NCBI RefSeq assembly: GCF_947499295.1
Contig: NZ_CANMNP010000010.1
Location: forward strand, 1-64,000
DNA from: an uncultured Roseibium sp.
Lineage (GTDB): Bacteria; Pseudomonadota; Alphaproteobacteria; Rhizobiales; Stappiaceae
Length of the DNA: 64,000 nt
Direction of reading: 5' to 3'
Positions 1-9,307 of the stretch are shown in pieces; position 1 is the stretch's first letter; each line of letters starts with the position of its first letter. The notes beneath the pieces were generated by a model. That model saw only the letters and a list, made by a program, of their open reading frames with translations. It had not been told where the DNA came from and ran no database searches. The translations under genes and the position numbers were made by a program.

Positions 1-1373
1 GCAACAGTCACGACACCGTTGCCATCCACAGTGAACCGGCTGTCGTCAACGGAATAGGAAACGGAATCAGACACATCGGCATCTGTGGCGAGAGCAGTAA
101 TGCCAACCTGCGTACCTTCACCGGCGTTCTCGGCAATCGAATTCGCAGAAGCATCTGCATCTGAAACGGCAGACACGTCTGACTCGTTAACATCGGATAC
201 CGTCAAGTTGAAGGTTTCCGAAGATGACGAACCATCCGTGGATGTCGCTGTGATTGTTATTGAGACACTGCCTTCGTTTTCCGCATCGAATACGGCATCT
301 TCAGCTATCGTAACAATTCCGTTTTCATCGATTTCAAATCTATGATCGTCGACCGAATAGGAAACCTTGTCCGTGGCATCGCGATCGGATGCTGACGCGG
401 TGATACCTACGTGGGAACCTTCGCTGGCATCCTCTGTGAGGGCATTGACCGATAGGTCCGTGTCGGAAACTGACGAAGTGTCGCTCTCGTTCACGTCACG
501 AATAGAAATTGTGAACACTTCAGACCGTGTTGCACCGTCCGGTGCAGTGGCGACCACAGTAATTTGATGACTGGCTGCTGTTTCAGCATCCAATTGACCG
601 GCAACCGAAACGATCCCTGTTTCTGGGTCTATAGAAAACAGGCCATTTGCATCATCTAACAAACTGTAGGCAACAACAGCATCCTGGCCAGCGGTCGCCG
701 AAGCCTGAATTCCTGTTGACGTTCCAATCGCTGAGTTTTCGTCCAGTGCATTGGCAGACGCATCAACATCAATGACTTCAGACAAGGACGAGTTTTGGGT
801 TGTTTCATCCTGTGTAAGTGTTTCCGCTCTTTCCTCACGAGACCGTCCATCCGAAATTGTCCGATTGTCAGGCTTGTCTGCTCCCTCGGCGCGGTCTGTT
901 TCAGGAACATCGAATTGAAGCGGCTCACGCGTCAATATGGCCGTCGGATCGGATGTAGCGGACCCGCTGGCGCCGGCCTCGTGACCGAACTTTTCATCAG
1001 CGATCTCCGCAGGGAATGCAACGGAAATTGAGGCGTCACTCTCAGCAGGAGTGAGATCCAAGGAATTAGACTGTAGAAGCTCGACAGTCGGATCTGCTGC
1101 TACTTCACCAATGGATTGATGTTCGCTTTGCTCGTTGTAAACGGGCTCCGGTGTCCGACTTCCAAGATGCAGGTTTGCGTTTACCTGCTCCATGGAGTCG
1201 CCCATATCTTGGTCGAGATGATAATCGTGCGCTTTGTCGAGATGTTTGTCGCGAGGATCGAGCATACCCGAATGCAGCATGCTGTCAGAATTTACTGTTG
1301 TCCTGCTTTCACCTGACCCAGCATTTGAAGACTCGCTGTGTTTCGGGTCCCGGTTTTCAGTGTCGCTTGCCAT
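1..1373 (-). CDS. Large cadherin-repeat surface/secreted protein, 5' part only
   Basis: The reading frame starts at ATG 1371-1373 and stays open for 457 codons to the window edge, so the C terminus is missing. Residues 1 to about 200 are acidic, polar and without a signal peptide. From about residue 205 there are at least two full and one partial cadherin-like repeats of about 100 residues, each with a DVNESD linker and a hydrophobic strand such as YSVDD or SVSITITATSTDG. Lack of an N-terminal signal and a divergent pair of type I secretion ABC genes fit a large RTX/VCBS-type T1SS adhesin whose secretion signal would lie beyond base 1. That substrate role is inference; cadherin-type repeats are clear, the C-terminal signal cannot be seen. 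Confidence 0.8.
   Translation of the reverse strand, partial: MASDTENRDPKHSESSNAGSGESRTTVNSDSMLHSGMLDPRDKHLDKAHDYHLDQDMGDSMEQVNANLHLGSRTPEPVYNEQSEHQSIGEVAADPTVELLQSNSLDLTPAESDASISVAFPAEIADEKFGHEAGASGSATSDPTAILTREPLQFDVPETDRAEGADKPDNRTISDGRSREERAETLTQDETTQNSSLSEVIDVDASANALDENSAIGTSTGIQASATAGQDAVVAYSLLDDANGLFSIDPETGIVSVAGQLDAETAASHQITVVATAPDGATRSEVFTISIRDVNESDTSSVSDTDLSVNALTEDASEGSHVGITASASDRDATDKVSYSVDDHRFEIDENGIVTIAEDAVFDAENEGSVSITITATSTDGSSSSETFNLTVSDVNESDVSAVSDADASANSIAENAGEGTQVGITALATDADVSDSVSYSVDDSRFTVDGNGVVTV
3..760 (-). repeat. Tandem ~300-bp repeats encoding cadherin-like domains
   Basis: Similar coding segments recur with a period of about 305 bases; the equivalent acidic linker-to-strand segments lie near 137, 441 and 749. 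The translated units share DVNESD followed by a Ser/Asp-rich stretch and a VGITA strand. The units are diverged rather than identical, so this is an old protein-domain array and not a recent DNA duplication. It probably continues left of the window. Confidence 0.65.
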
Positions 1374-1480
1374 AACGGTCGCACATCCGCACAATTTCCG
1401 ATTATGGCAATCAACTTGAAGCGTCTTAAAAAACAGCAAAAATCGCCCTAAAATCTTCAAGTTAGCGCCGATCTTGCTTG

Positions 1481-1512
1481 TTAAAAAGCGCCTTAAGGTA
1501 AACGCTTTTTAA
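1481..1512. promoter_or_regulatory. Nested palindrome upstream of T1SS ABC genes
   Basis: TTAAAAAGCG (1481-1490) and CGCTTTTTAA (1503-1512) are perfect 10-base inverted arms. The 12-base spacer itself starts with the palindrome CCTTAAGG (1491-1498). It lies in the 159-bp divergent gap, 20 bases before the ABC start and 107 bases before the adhesin start. It may be an operator for both genes; no regulator is identified. A terminator is less likely because both neighbours are read away from it. Confidence 0.5.
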
Positions 1513-1532
1513 ACCTGATCAGCACAGTTTGA

Positions 1533-3296
1533 ATGTGTAGCTACTCGACCCGCGTCAAACCAATGCTGAAATCTGTGTTCTCATCATTCTTTTTGCCCCG
1601 GCTAAGGGTGAAACATTCCCCAACCGGCAAATGGATTTCCTCGCCCGGATTGCCGAGGGAAGTCGTCGTTGCGTCGATTTTTGCGAATATATTTGGGCTG
1701 GCGATGCCGCTGGCAATCCTGCAGGTATATGACCGGGTACTTCCAAACGCTTCCACCGATACGCTGCTGGTGCTTATGCTTGGCGTTTCTGGCGTCCTGA
1801 TAGTCGATGCCTTTTTCAAGATCGCACGCGCAGCAGTCGTCGGCCGTCTTGGAGCAGGTTTCAACCATCAGGCACACACAGAACTGTTCCGCCGCGTCCT
1901 CGATGCGGACCCAGCCGATTTCTCAAAGACGCCCGTATCGGTGCAAGTTCATAAGCTTAGGTCTCTCCAGTCTATCGCGGACCATTACGGTGATCAGGGA
2001 AGGTTGCTTGCAATTGATTTGCCCGCTGGCGGAATTTTTCTTGCAGTACTCGTGTTTATCGGTGGCCCGCTGGCGCTCGTGCCTGTCACGTTACTCGGGC
2101 TTTTTTTGCTCTTTGCGTTGAAGCGGAACAAATATCTGCAACAAGTTGTTGCCGAAAGGGCAGAACAAGACGATCGAAAGTCAGACTTTGTCCTGGAAGT
2201 ACTTTCCGGCGCTAAAACCGTGAAGTCACAAGCCATGGAAGCGCTGATCATGCGCCGGTTTGAACGGCTACAGCGCACAACTGCCAATCTCAGTGCCAAA
2301 TATATGCGGCTTTCTGGACAGGCGAGGGATGCCTCGGCTCTCTTCGGCACCTTCACCACAGTTTTGGTCGTGATCTTTGGAGCTTTGATGGTCATCCATG
2401 GCACTTTCAGCATCGGTGGTGTTGCCGCCAGCACTCTGCTGTCTGGCCAGTTCATACAACCGTTTATGAGGGCGATTAATCAACTCACCGACATGCAGCG
2501 TCTGAAACATGACTATTCCCAGGTGCATGAGTTGTTTTCGTTGTCCGAAGTAAAGATACAAGAAGCGATCAGCAGTGAAACCGACGGATCGATCAATCTG
2601 GTCAATGTCGACGTCGACAAGGGCGATACCGGACGTCAGGTCTTCTCCAAATTGAACCTGACGGTCGAAACGGGCCAGTTCGTCGGGTTTCGCGGTGCGG
2701 ACGGAAGCGGCAAATCTACACTGATGAAGATTCTGACGGGCGAGCTGAAACCCACTTCAGGTCACGTTCTGATTGGTGGCCTTGACTATGACGGTCCCTA
2801 TGAGCACGCGCTTCGTCGGACCGTGGCATATGTCGACAATCAATCGGCGATCTTCAACGGCACAATACTTGAAAACATCACCATGTTCGGAGCTGTTGCC
2901 GACATCGCTCATGCTCGCATGGCGGCAAAGCTGATTGGTCTGGAAAAGGAAATCCACCTTCTGCCGAAGGGCTATGAAACACTGTTGGGATCAGATCTTG
3001 GCGGGAAGGTTCCAACGTCGACACTTCAGCGCATCTGTATTGCACGTGCATTGGCGGGTGAACCCAAAATTCTGATCCTGGATGAGGCCAATGCCCAATT
3101 GGATCAACTCGCTGAAAAAAGTCTCATCAAGGCCCTGATGCGTCTGAAAGGTTATTTGACGGTTGTCATTATCAGTCACCGGCCATCCATGCTTGCAGTA
3201 GCTGATCATCAGTTCGAGTTGAGAGACGGGCAGATCCATGCATTGGAAGCTTCGTTTGACGCTGATCGTCAGCTGGCGGAGGGCCGCCCGGCATGA
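1533..3296 (+). CDS. Type I secretion ABC transporter subunit 1 (TMD-NBD)
   Basis: 587-residue membrane exporter half: transmembrane helices at about residues 43-95 and 158-195 with another pair near 270-310, then one nucleotide-binding domain. Walker A (GADGSGKST, 388-396), Walker B with catalytic Glu (ILILDEA, 513-519) and H-loop SHR (548-550) are intact. The signature motif normally LSGGQ is replaced by GKVPTSTLQR around 491-500. Architecture fits PrtD/HlyB-type exporters without a peptidase domain. The next ABC gene overlaps its stop by 4 bp, suggesting a heterodimer. The start is uncertain: ATG 1533 lacks a clear Shine-Dalgarno site, and ATG 1563 is an alternative. No membrane-fusion protein gene is in the window. 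Confidence 0.85.
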   Translation: MCSYSTRVKPMLKSVFSSFFLPRLRVKHSPTGKWISSPGLPREVVVASIFANIFGLAMPLAILQVYDRVLPNASTDTLLVLMLGVSGVLIVDAFFKIARAAVVGRLGAGFNHQAHTELFRRVLDADPADFSKTPVSVQVHKLRSLQSIADHYGDQGRLLAIDLPAGGIFLAVLVFIGGPLALVPVTLLGLFLLFALKRNKYLQQVVAERAEQDDRKSDFVLEVLSGAKTVKSQAMEALIMRRFERLQRTTANLSAKYMRLSGQARDASALFGTFTTVLVVIFGALMVIHGTFSIGGVAASTLLSGQFIQPFMRAINQLTDMQRLKHDYSQVHELFSLSEVKIQEAISSETDGSINLVNVDVDKGDTGRQVFSKLNLTVETGQFVGFRGADGSGKSTLMKILTGELKPTSGHVLIGGLDYDGPYEHALRRTVAYVDNQSAIFNGTILENITMFGAVADIAHARMAAKLIGLEKEIHLLPKGYETLLGSDLGGKVPTSTLQRICIARALAGEPKILILDEANAQLDQLAEKSLIKALMRLKGYLTVVIISHRPSMLAVADHQFELRDGQIHALEASFDADRQLAEGRPA

Positions 3297-5506
3297 GTAG
3301 AAACCTATTTGACCTTGACGACATTGAGTTCACGGACAACGCGGTTCACCGGCAATGGCAGGACCTTTCCGCCGAACTGTCTTCAGCCACGAAGCAGGAA
3401 TACCAATCCGGTTCAACGCGAAAAGGTGCTCCAGCCGCTGAAAACTGCCTGGTTCCATTGCTTCGCGAGATGCGCTGGCAAGGCAATGATCGATTGCTCT
3501 TCGAGGCGTTACCGCATTTCGACAAGATTGAAACCATCCAGGATTTGCGGGTGGTTTTGAACCGGTTGAACGTCAACACCGTCCTTTACAAGGGCAGCGC
3601 CAAAGATCTGTCCCAATCCCAGTTTCCCTGTTTGCTGGTAACTTCAGGCGATGTTCTGGTAATTGTCGGTTGTGCAGACACAGGTGCCTTTCGAGCTTAC
3701 TCCGGCACAAATGCCTCAGCCGTTGAAATCGCGCCGGATGCAATCCAGAAAGACACTATCTATCTGATCAGCGAAGACGATACAGCAGATCAGACGCCTG
3801 GCAACAGGACCTGGTTTTCAGGGGTCTCAAAACGATTCCGTACGAGCATTGTTGCCATCTTGGCTCTCGGCTTCGTTTTAAACCTGCTGGCTCTGGGGCC
3901 GCCACTTTTCATCATGGCCATTTACGACAAGGCTATGGGCGCCAAATCGGTCAATGTGCTTCTGACCATGGCCGTTGGTATTGCAATCATTTTGCTGAGT
4001 GAAGTTGCGCTCAGAAAAACAAAGACTTGGCTCCAATCCTATCTTGGTGGCCGTATAGACGCGATCGTGGGAAACAAGACTTTTGAGCGCATCCTGCATC
4101 TTCCTTATTCGATGTTGTCCGAGGCGCCGATTGGGACGCAGGTCATGCGTCTACGATATTTCGACAGTGTACGGGACATTTTTCAAAGCTCGCTCTTTAA
4201 CGCGATGGTGGATATTCCTTTCAGTCTGATATTCATTACAGCCATCTTCCTGATTGGCGGACCTGTTGCGTTGCCACCACTGGCACTGTTTGTGATCTAT
4301 GGTCTCCTGGCGGTCTATGTTCTCCCAAAGGTCCAGCGTGAAGTTGCGTCAGTTGGCGACCAAAAGTCCAAGCTGAACAGTTTCATGATCGAAACCTTCC
4401 GCAATCAGAGGGCCTTGCGCAATCTGTCCGTGGAAGACATCTGGCTTGATCGGTTTTCAACCATGTCCACGGCGTTCAACAAGTTGAACCTGCATGCTCG
4501 AACTCTGACCCTGGTTCTTCAGACCGTTTCGCAGACGTTGATGACCATCTGCGGAGTGCTTGTGCTTGGAATTGGTGCCATGCAAGTCATGAACGGCGAT
4601 ATGAGCATGGGTGCACTTATCGCAACAATGGCATTAGCCTGGCGAGTGCTAAATCCCATGAACCAGGCATTCCTGAGTATCACTCAGCTGGCTCAAAGCC
4701 GCACCGTGATTGAACAGATCAACAACTTGATGCAGGTACCCCTCGAGCGGGAACCCGGTCATCTACCCAAGATCACTCGCGACATACGCGGTGATTTGAA
4801 AATTGCGTCTCTGGTTCTGAGATATCCAGGTGCTACAGAAGCCGCGTTGAAAGGAATGGAACTGACTGTAAAGCAGGGCGAGATGATCGCTTTTACTGGT
4901 CCCAGCGGATCCGGCAAAACGGCTCTTTTTCAGTCCATTACCGGATTGTTCCAACCTCAGGTCGGCTCAATTTTGTTTGATGGTCTGGATGTTCGGCAGC
5001 TTGATGCGGCGGAATGGCGCTCTGCCATCGGCTATGCTCCGGACGATCTTGACTTCTTTTATGGCACGGTAAAGCAGAACCTGCTTCTTTCAGATCCGGG
5101 AGCCAGCGATCAGAGACTGTTTGAAATTACTGATGATTTGGGACTGTTGTCTTTCCTTGAAGAAAATTTTGAAGGCCTCGAAACCAGGTTGAACAATGAA
5201 AGCCTGGCTCAGATCCCGGACAACATGAAACAGCGGATTGTCCTTGCACGTGCCCTGGTCAAATCGGTGCCGCTTTATCTCTTCGACAATCCGGGAACGC
5301 ATCTCGATTTTGAAGGTGACAAGAAGTTTATGGCAATGATTGCAGACCTCAAGGGTAAGGCAACGGTCCTCGTCAACACTCAACGCCCGAGCCACATGAA
5401 AATTGCGGATCGTGTGGTGGTCATGAAATCGGGACAAATTGCCATGATGGGAACACCTGACAAAGTTGTGCCCGTGCTTATGGGGCAAACCGCGAAGGCC
5501 AGTTGA
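3293..5506 (+). CDS. Type I secretion ABC transporter subunit 2 (N-domain-TMD-NBD)
   Basis: 737 residues. An N-terminal region of about 175 residues resembles the inactive C39-peptidase-like domain of LapB/HlyB-type exporters in size and position; I see no convincing catalytic Cys-His pair. Six membrane helices span roughly 183-460. Walker A is good (GPSGSGKTA, 536-544), but the signature region reads LAQIPDNMKQR (638-648), Walker B ends in DN instead of DE (LYLFDN, 661-666) and the H-loop His is Gln (TQR near 697). The ATP site of this subunit should therefore be poorly hydrolytic. ATG 3293 overlaps the stop of the preceding gene (ATGA), so the two are translated together and probably form one exporter for the divergent repeat protein. 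Confidence 0.85.
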   Translation: MSRNLFDLDDIEFTDNAVHRQWQDLSAELSSATKQEYQSGSTRKGAPAAENCLVPLLREMRWQGNDRLLFEALPHFDKIETIQDLRVVLNRLNVNTVLYKGSAKDLSQSQFPCLLVTSGDVLVIVGCADTGAFRAYSGTNASAVEIAPDAIQKDTIYLISEDDTADQTPGNRTWFSGVSKRFRTSIVAILALGFVLNLLALGPPLFIMAIYDKAMGAKSVNVLLTMAVGIAIILLSEVALRKTKTWLQSYLGGRIDAIVGNKTFERILHLPYSMLSEAPIGTQVMRLRYFDSVRDIFQSSLFNAMVDIPFSLIFITAIFLIGGPVALPPLALFVIYGLLAVYVLPKVQREVASVGDQKSKLNSFMIETFRNQRALRNLSVEDIWLDRFSTMSTAFNKLNLHARTLTLVLQTVSQTLMTICGVLVLGIGAMQVMNGDMSMGALIATMALAWRVLNPMNQAFLSITQLAQSRTVIEQINNLMQVPLEREPGHLPKITRDIRGDLKIASLVLRYPGATEAALKGMELTVKQGEMIAFTGPSGSGKTALFQSITGLFQPQVGSILFDGLDVRQLDAAEWRSAIGYAPDDLDFFYGTVKQNLLLSDPGASDQRLFEITDDLGLLSFLEENFEGLETRLNNESLAQIPDNMKQRIVLARALVKSVPLYLFDNPGTHLDFEGDKKFMAMIADLKGKATVLVNTQRPSHMKIADRVVVMKSGQIAMMGTPDKVVPVLMGQTAKAS

Positions 5507-5514
5507 ACAACGTA

Positions 5515-6801
5515 TCAGGTGGGGTTTAAAGCCTTTAAGGAAGACCCAAGCTTCTTCCTTTGCTCGATACGCGCTTGCTGCCTAAGTTTTGAAACGGAAT
5601 TCAACACCAATTTCCAGGCTTCATTTTTCCGATTTGAACCATGGTTTGAACTGTTTTCGAACTGTGACTTGCCGAGTGCATAAAGAGTGTCGTCAACGCT
5701 GGTCATATCAAGCGATGCACAATGTCGACCAATCCTTTCCTTCCAGCCGGCAATTGCCATTAGTGTGCCCGGATAATCACGGCTGCGAACCGAGTGCCTG
5801 AGCATTCGATAAGCATGAAACTCAGAGAGTTTGTATCCGTTTAGACGGTTTTTGATCCACCTCAGTAAGGGGTGTCCGTACACCTTGATGAAGAGAACAA
5901 AAAAGGCTGCAACAACCATAATCGCCAACACTCCAGAAAGAAGTGATCTGGTGTTGAAACTCTCCGATACCGGTTCATTGGCAGGTACGGTTCCAGCTAC
6001 GTCAAACTCAATCGCCGGAACAGTACTCGTCTCGAATTTGCCGCTTTCAAGATTGTACCAGGACATCGAGAATTCACCGATCCGGTAGCTTCCGGCATTC
6101 TCCAGCATTACGGTTACTTCTTCTGACCTTATGCCCTCGACAATGCCCCGGTTTTCCCCCTCTTCCAGAACAGGTTCTTTGGGATAGAAGACCAGCCCGG
6201 AAACGGTTTCGTCTGGAGTAAGCGGGGGAACGAACATGGGCAAAACACCGCTTACGCTGACAGAGGTGCTAAGCGAAAGCGAATCTCCGGCTCTGAGTTC
6301 GTTTGTGAGCCCGTCAATAGTTCGGTCTAGTGTCAGTTTACGTGCTGCTAGAAACGGTTTCAGGGTATCCGCGCCTTGCGGTAACTTGCCGATTATCTCA
6401 AAAGCCTCGGTTTGCGCGTCGACGACGACTGGCTGGCTGGTTTGCGGGTCGGCATAGGTGACTTTCAACAGTCCAGCCGGTATTTCAAATCGGCCAACCG
6501 TCATCGGATACAGTCGATAGGACCGCGCAACACCAGACCAGGTTTCTCCATCGATCGTATCACTGATCGGTCCACTGGCTCTTGGAGGCAAACGGACTGC
6601 GACATTTGGCACTTCAATACTCGGAAACACCGGAAGCGAGGGCAACCAGGTCGGTACAAGAACACTGATGCGATAGATCAGCGGTTGCCCGGGTATTGCC
6701 GTATTTTGTTCAAGCGATGATCGCACGATCGGTGACGTGTCGTCTTGTGCGAGCACTGGGCCTGCAAAGGTCAAAATGAGCAGCGTCAGCCAATGTCTCA
6801 T
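5515..6801 (-). CDS. batD: BatD-like periplasmic/membrane protein
   Basis: 428 residues. Signal peptide at 1-18 (LTLLILTFAGPVLA then QDD), beta-rich periplasmic part to about 280, a membrane helix near 288-312 and a cytoplasmic tail with KxxR-rich helices. This fits the BatD/oxygen-tolerance family, which sits with VWA proteins and MoxR ATPases. It is the last gene of a minus-strand operon; its ATG overlaps the end of the BatB-like gene by 4 bp, and its stop nearly touches the convergent ABC gene. Biochemical role of BatD is unknown; aerotolerance or envelope stress functions are reported for some Bat loci. Confidence 0.8.
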   Translation of the reverse strand: MRHWLTLLILTFAGPVLAQDDTSPIVRSSLEQNTAIPGQPLIYRISVLVPTWLPSLPVFPSIEVPNVAVRLPPRASGPISDTIDGETWSGVARSYRLYPMTVGRFEIPAGLLKVTYADPQTSQPVVVDAQTEAFEIIGKLPQGADTLKPFLAARKLTLDRTIDGLTNELRAGDSLSLSTSVSVSGVLPMFVPPLTPDETVSGLVFYPKEPVLEEGENRGIVEGIRSEEVTVMLENAGSYRIGEFSMSWYNLESGKFETSTVPAIEFDVAGTVPANEPVSESFNTRSLLSGVLAIMVVAAFFVLFIKVYGHPLLRWIKNRLNGYKLSEFHAYRMLRHSVRSRDYPGTLMAIAGWKERIGRHCASLDMTSVDDTLYALGKSQFENSSNHGSNRKNEAWKLVLNSVSKLRQQARIEQRKKLGSSLKALNPT

Positions 6802-8327
6802 TGTGCGCCCCTTGCAGCTTCCAATGCAAAACGGGTCTTCAAAAAATCTCCCGTTCGCGTATCAACTGTTCGCATCCATTGCTCGGCTGTTTCAGGCAGA
6901 GCTTCGCCGGTTGGCTGTTGCGTTTGGGTGCCGCGCCCCGCCTCGTTGTCAAAGGCAACATCGTCTGCGCCGATCCCACTTTCACCGGTATCGGATTGTT
7001 CGCGTGTTGTTTCGACATATTCAAGTATGTACCGCGCAAGCTCCAGATTGTGCTGTGCAGCCTTGTTGTTGGGATCGCGCGCAACAGCCTTTTCAAACGC
7101 TGCAATTGCTGGTCTGTAGGCCCGTGATCGGAGCAACGACATGCCTTCTCCCATGGCAGCGTCCGCGCTTTCCTGCCAGGAGTACAGCTCAGCAGCATCT
7201 TCATATTTTCCGAGCCTGTAGAGTGAAAAAGCCTTCCACATCGGGTTTTGAAACAAATCTGCGGCCTTTTCATATTGCTTGTCTTCAAAGGCCATTCGCC
7301 CCAGTTGATCAGGTGTGAAAAACCAGTCTTTCCACCCGTCAGCACGCACTTCGGAAGACTGCAGAAAAACCCCGGCTGATAGCAGTACAACAGCCCACTG
7401 CATCGTCCATCCTCTGCGGAACCAAAAGAGCATGATCAATACCGCCGGAAATGCCAAGAAGCGCCCCTGGTCTCTCCATTTCTGACGTTCATCATTCGCG
7501 AGAGCTGCTTCATATACCGCGTTGATGTTTCGAGATACTTGAACAACGTCTTTGCTGTCCGGTGTCATTTCGACCACCTGGTACCCTGACAAAGCGCTCA
7601 GTTTTGACCTCGACTCTTGATCACGGGAGGCAAACCAGAACAAAACAGGCGAATTGGCACCTTGAGCATGTTGTGACAAAACCGCTGTATCCGCATCCGC
7701 GATCTCATCGGCCATGAACAGGATTGCACCGGGAACATCCTGCGAAGACAAGATGTCCTGAGCCAGTTTGAGAGCGGCCTGCAAGCTGGTGCCGTTCTTC
7801 GGCATGATCGACGGATCCAACCCTTCCAGAAACGGTTTCAGGACGGCCGGATCTTCCGTTAGCGGCACAACCTGGTGTGCGGTTCCGGCATATGCGACCA
7901 GTGCGGTCTTTGCACCGGATCTTTCAGTCAAAAGATCAAGGACCTTTTGTTTCGAGCGCTCAAGTCGGCTTGGAGCTATGTCGACTTGCATCATCGACTT
8001 TGTGACCTTCAGCGCCACAACAAGAGGGGCAGTGTCCGAAACAAGTGGGTTTGGAATTCGTGACCAGGTTGGACCGGCAGCTGCCAACACGAGAAGTGAA
8101 AGAACAAGAACCGCGCTATCAACCGGTCGAATGCTTTGCTTGCTTTGTGAACCCACCTGTAGTGCCCTTGCCAGGTGCGGCGCAATTGAAGATGGAATTG
8201 ATGCAGACCGACCAGCAGCACCCCGAACCAACCACCACAGCATTCCGACTGGAAGCAAAAACAAGAGCCACCAAGGACGGATAAAATGAAACACGGAAAG
8301 GCTGTCGAAAAATCCGTCCGGTATCAT
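6798..8327 (-). CDS. batB: BatB/BatC-type VWA-TPR membrane protein with altered MIDAS
   Basis: 509 residues: two N-terminal membrane helices (about 17-36 and 71-85), a VWA domain (about 100-270), a helix near 290-330, then TPR-like repeats (about 345-445) and an acidic linker. The VWA metal site normally reads DxSxS, but here the same strand reads KVTKS (107-111), replacing the first Asp with Lys; the NGTS loop is kept. Metal binding is therefore doubtful. Gene fusion of BatB-like VWA and BatC-like TPR parts is common in this family. Start and stop both overlap neighbours by 4 bp. Confidence 0.82.
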   Translation of the reverse strand: MIPDGFFDSLSVFHFIRPWWLLFLLPVGMLWWLVRGAAGRSASIPSSIAPHLARALQVGSQSKQSIRPVDSAVLVLSLLVLAAAGPTWSRIPNPLVSDTAPLVVALKVTKSMMQVDIAPSRLERSKQKVLDLLTERSGAKTALVAYAGTAHQVVPLTEDPAVLKPFLEGLDPSIMPKNGTSLQAALKLAQDILSSQDVPGAILFMADEIADADTAVLSQHAQGANSPVLFWFASRDQESRSKLSALSGYQVVEMTPDSKDVVQVSRNINAVYEAALANDERQKWRDQGRFLAFPAVLIMLFWFRRGWTMQWAVVLLSAGVFLQSSEVRADGWKDWFFTPDQLGRMAFEDKQYEKAADLFQNPMWKAFSLYRLGKYEDAAELYSWQESADAAMGEGMSLLRSRAYRPAIAAFEKAVARDPNNKAAQHNLELARYILEYVETTREQSDTGESGIGADDVAFDNEAGRGTQTQQPTGEALPETAEQWMRTVDTRTGDFLKTRFALEAARGAQ

Positions 8328-9307
8328 GCAAGCCTCCGGCGTTCTTTTAGAACATGCAGAAGAAGCAAGGCGAAAAAACCTGTAGATGCTGCAAGCGCCA
8401 GCAGGACATATCCGAGACTTTCTCTCGGCCGGTATGTTGACGTCTCGACCGCGCGAGGCTCTTGAGCGTCAATGCGCGTGTAAATGTCGGAAAGTGCTGC
8501 CTCGTCTCCAGCAAAGTAATAGGAACCATTAGCCTGTTCAGCGATATCTTTCAGACTTGCCTCGTCGAGCTTTTGTTCACCGCTTCCTGCCGGATCACCG
8601 ACACCGATCGTTATGATGTCAATTCCGTCCTTTGCTGCGATCGCCGCTGCATTGATTGGTGTCATTCGGCTGCCGGTGTCCGCACCGTCGCTCAAAACTA
8701 TCAACAACTTGTCGGCAATCTCACTTCCTTGAAACGTCTTGATTGCCAGACCGATAGAATCGCCGAGTACGGTGTGCGGTCCTGCCATGCCAACCTCGGT
8801 TTGATCAAGAAGCGCTCGCACACTCTCCAGGTCTTCGGTGAAGGGGGCTTGCACAAACGCTTTTGCGCCAAACACGATCAACGCAATGCGATCGCCATCC
8901 CGCTCAGCAACAAAATTTCCAACCACCCGTTGGACAGCCGCCAGTCTTTGCGTCTTTTCCCCATTGGTTGCCACAAAGTCTCTCTGATCCATCGAGCCGG
9001 AAATGTCTATTGCGAGCATTACATCCCGCGCTGCCTTTTCGAGTACGACGGGGTCTCCGACTTTTTCAGGGCCGGCAAGGGCACAAACTGCAAACGTCCA
9101 GACCAGTCCAGCAGCAACAACTTGAACGACCGATCGTGAAAAAACGACTGAGCCAGGTTTGGGCTCTTTCCCCACAGCAGCTGCCAGTCGCCTGAAGAAT
9201 GGCAGGCGCAGGGCCGACACTCTTTCACGGTGCGCTGGAACCAGGAAATAGACGGCAAAAGGCAGAGGCAGAAGCAGAAGCAAAATGGGCGCGTTGAACT
9301 CGATCAT
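8324..9307 (-). CDS. batA: BatA-type VWA membrane protein
   Basis: 327 residues. Membrane helices at about 6-23 and 58-80 precede a VWA domain with a complete MIDAS sequence DISGS (101-105), and a last helix lies at about 300-320. The layout is that of aerotolerance BatA proteins. It is translationally coupled to DUF4381 upstream and BatB downstream. Presumably it acts with the MoxR ATPase and the second VWA protein in a membrane complex; the molecular task is not known. Confidence 0.85.
   Translation of the reverse strand: MIEFNAPILLLLLPLPFAVYFLVPAHRERVSALRLPFFRRLAAAVGKEPKPGSVVFSRSVVQVVAAGLVWTFAVCALAGPEKVGDPVVLEKAARDVMLAIDISGSMDQRDFVATNGEKTQRLAAVQRVVGNFVAERDGDRIALIVFGAKAFVQAPFTEDLESVRALLDQTEVGMAGPHTVLGDSIGLAIKTFQGSEIADKLLIVLSDGADTGSRMTPINAAAIAAKDGIDIITIGVGDPAGSGEQKLDEASLKDIAEQANGSYYFAGDEAALSDIYTRIDAQEPRAVETSTYRPRESLGYVLLALAASTGFFALLLLHVLKERRRLA

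Noticed and set aside
1116-1419. Plus-strand frames opposite the adhesin start
   Set aside because: They are antisense to a well supported coding frame and have no ribosome sites.
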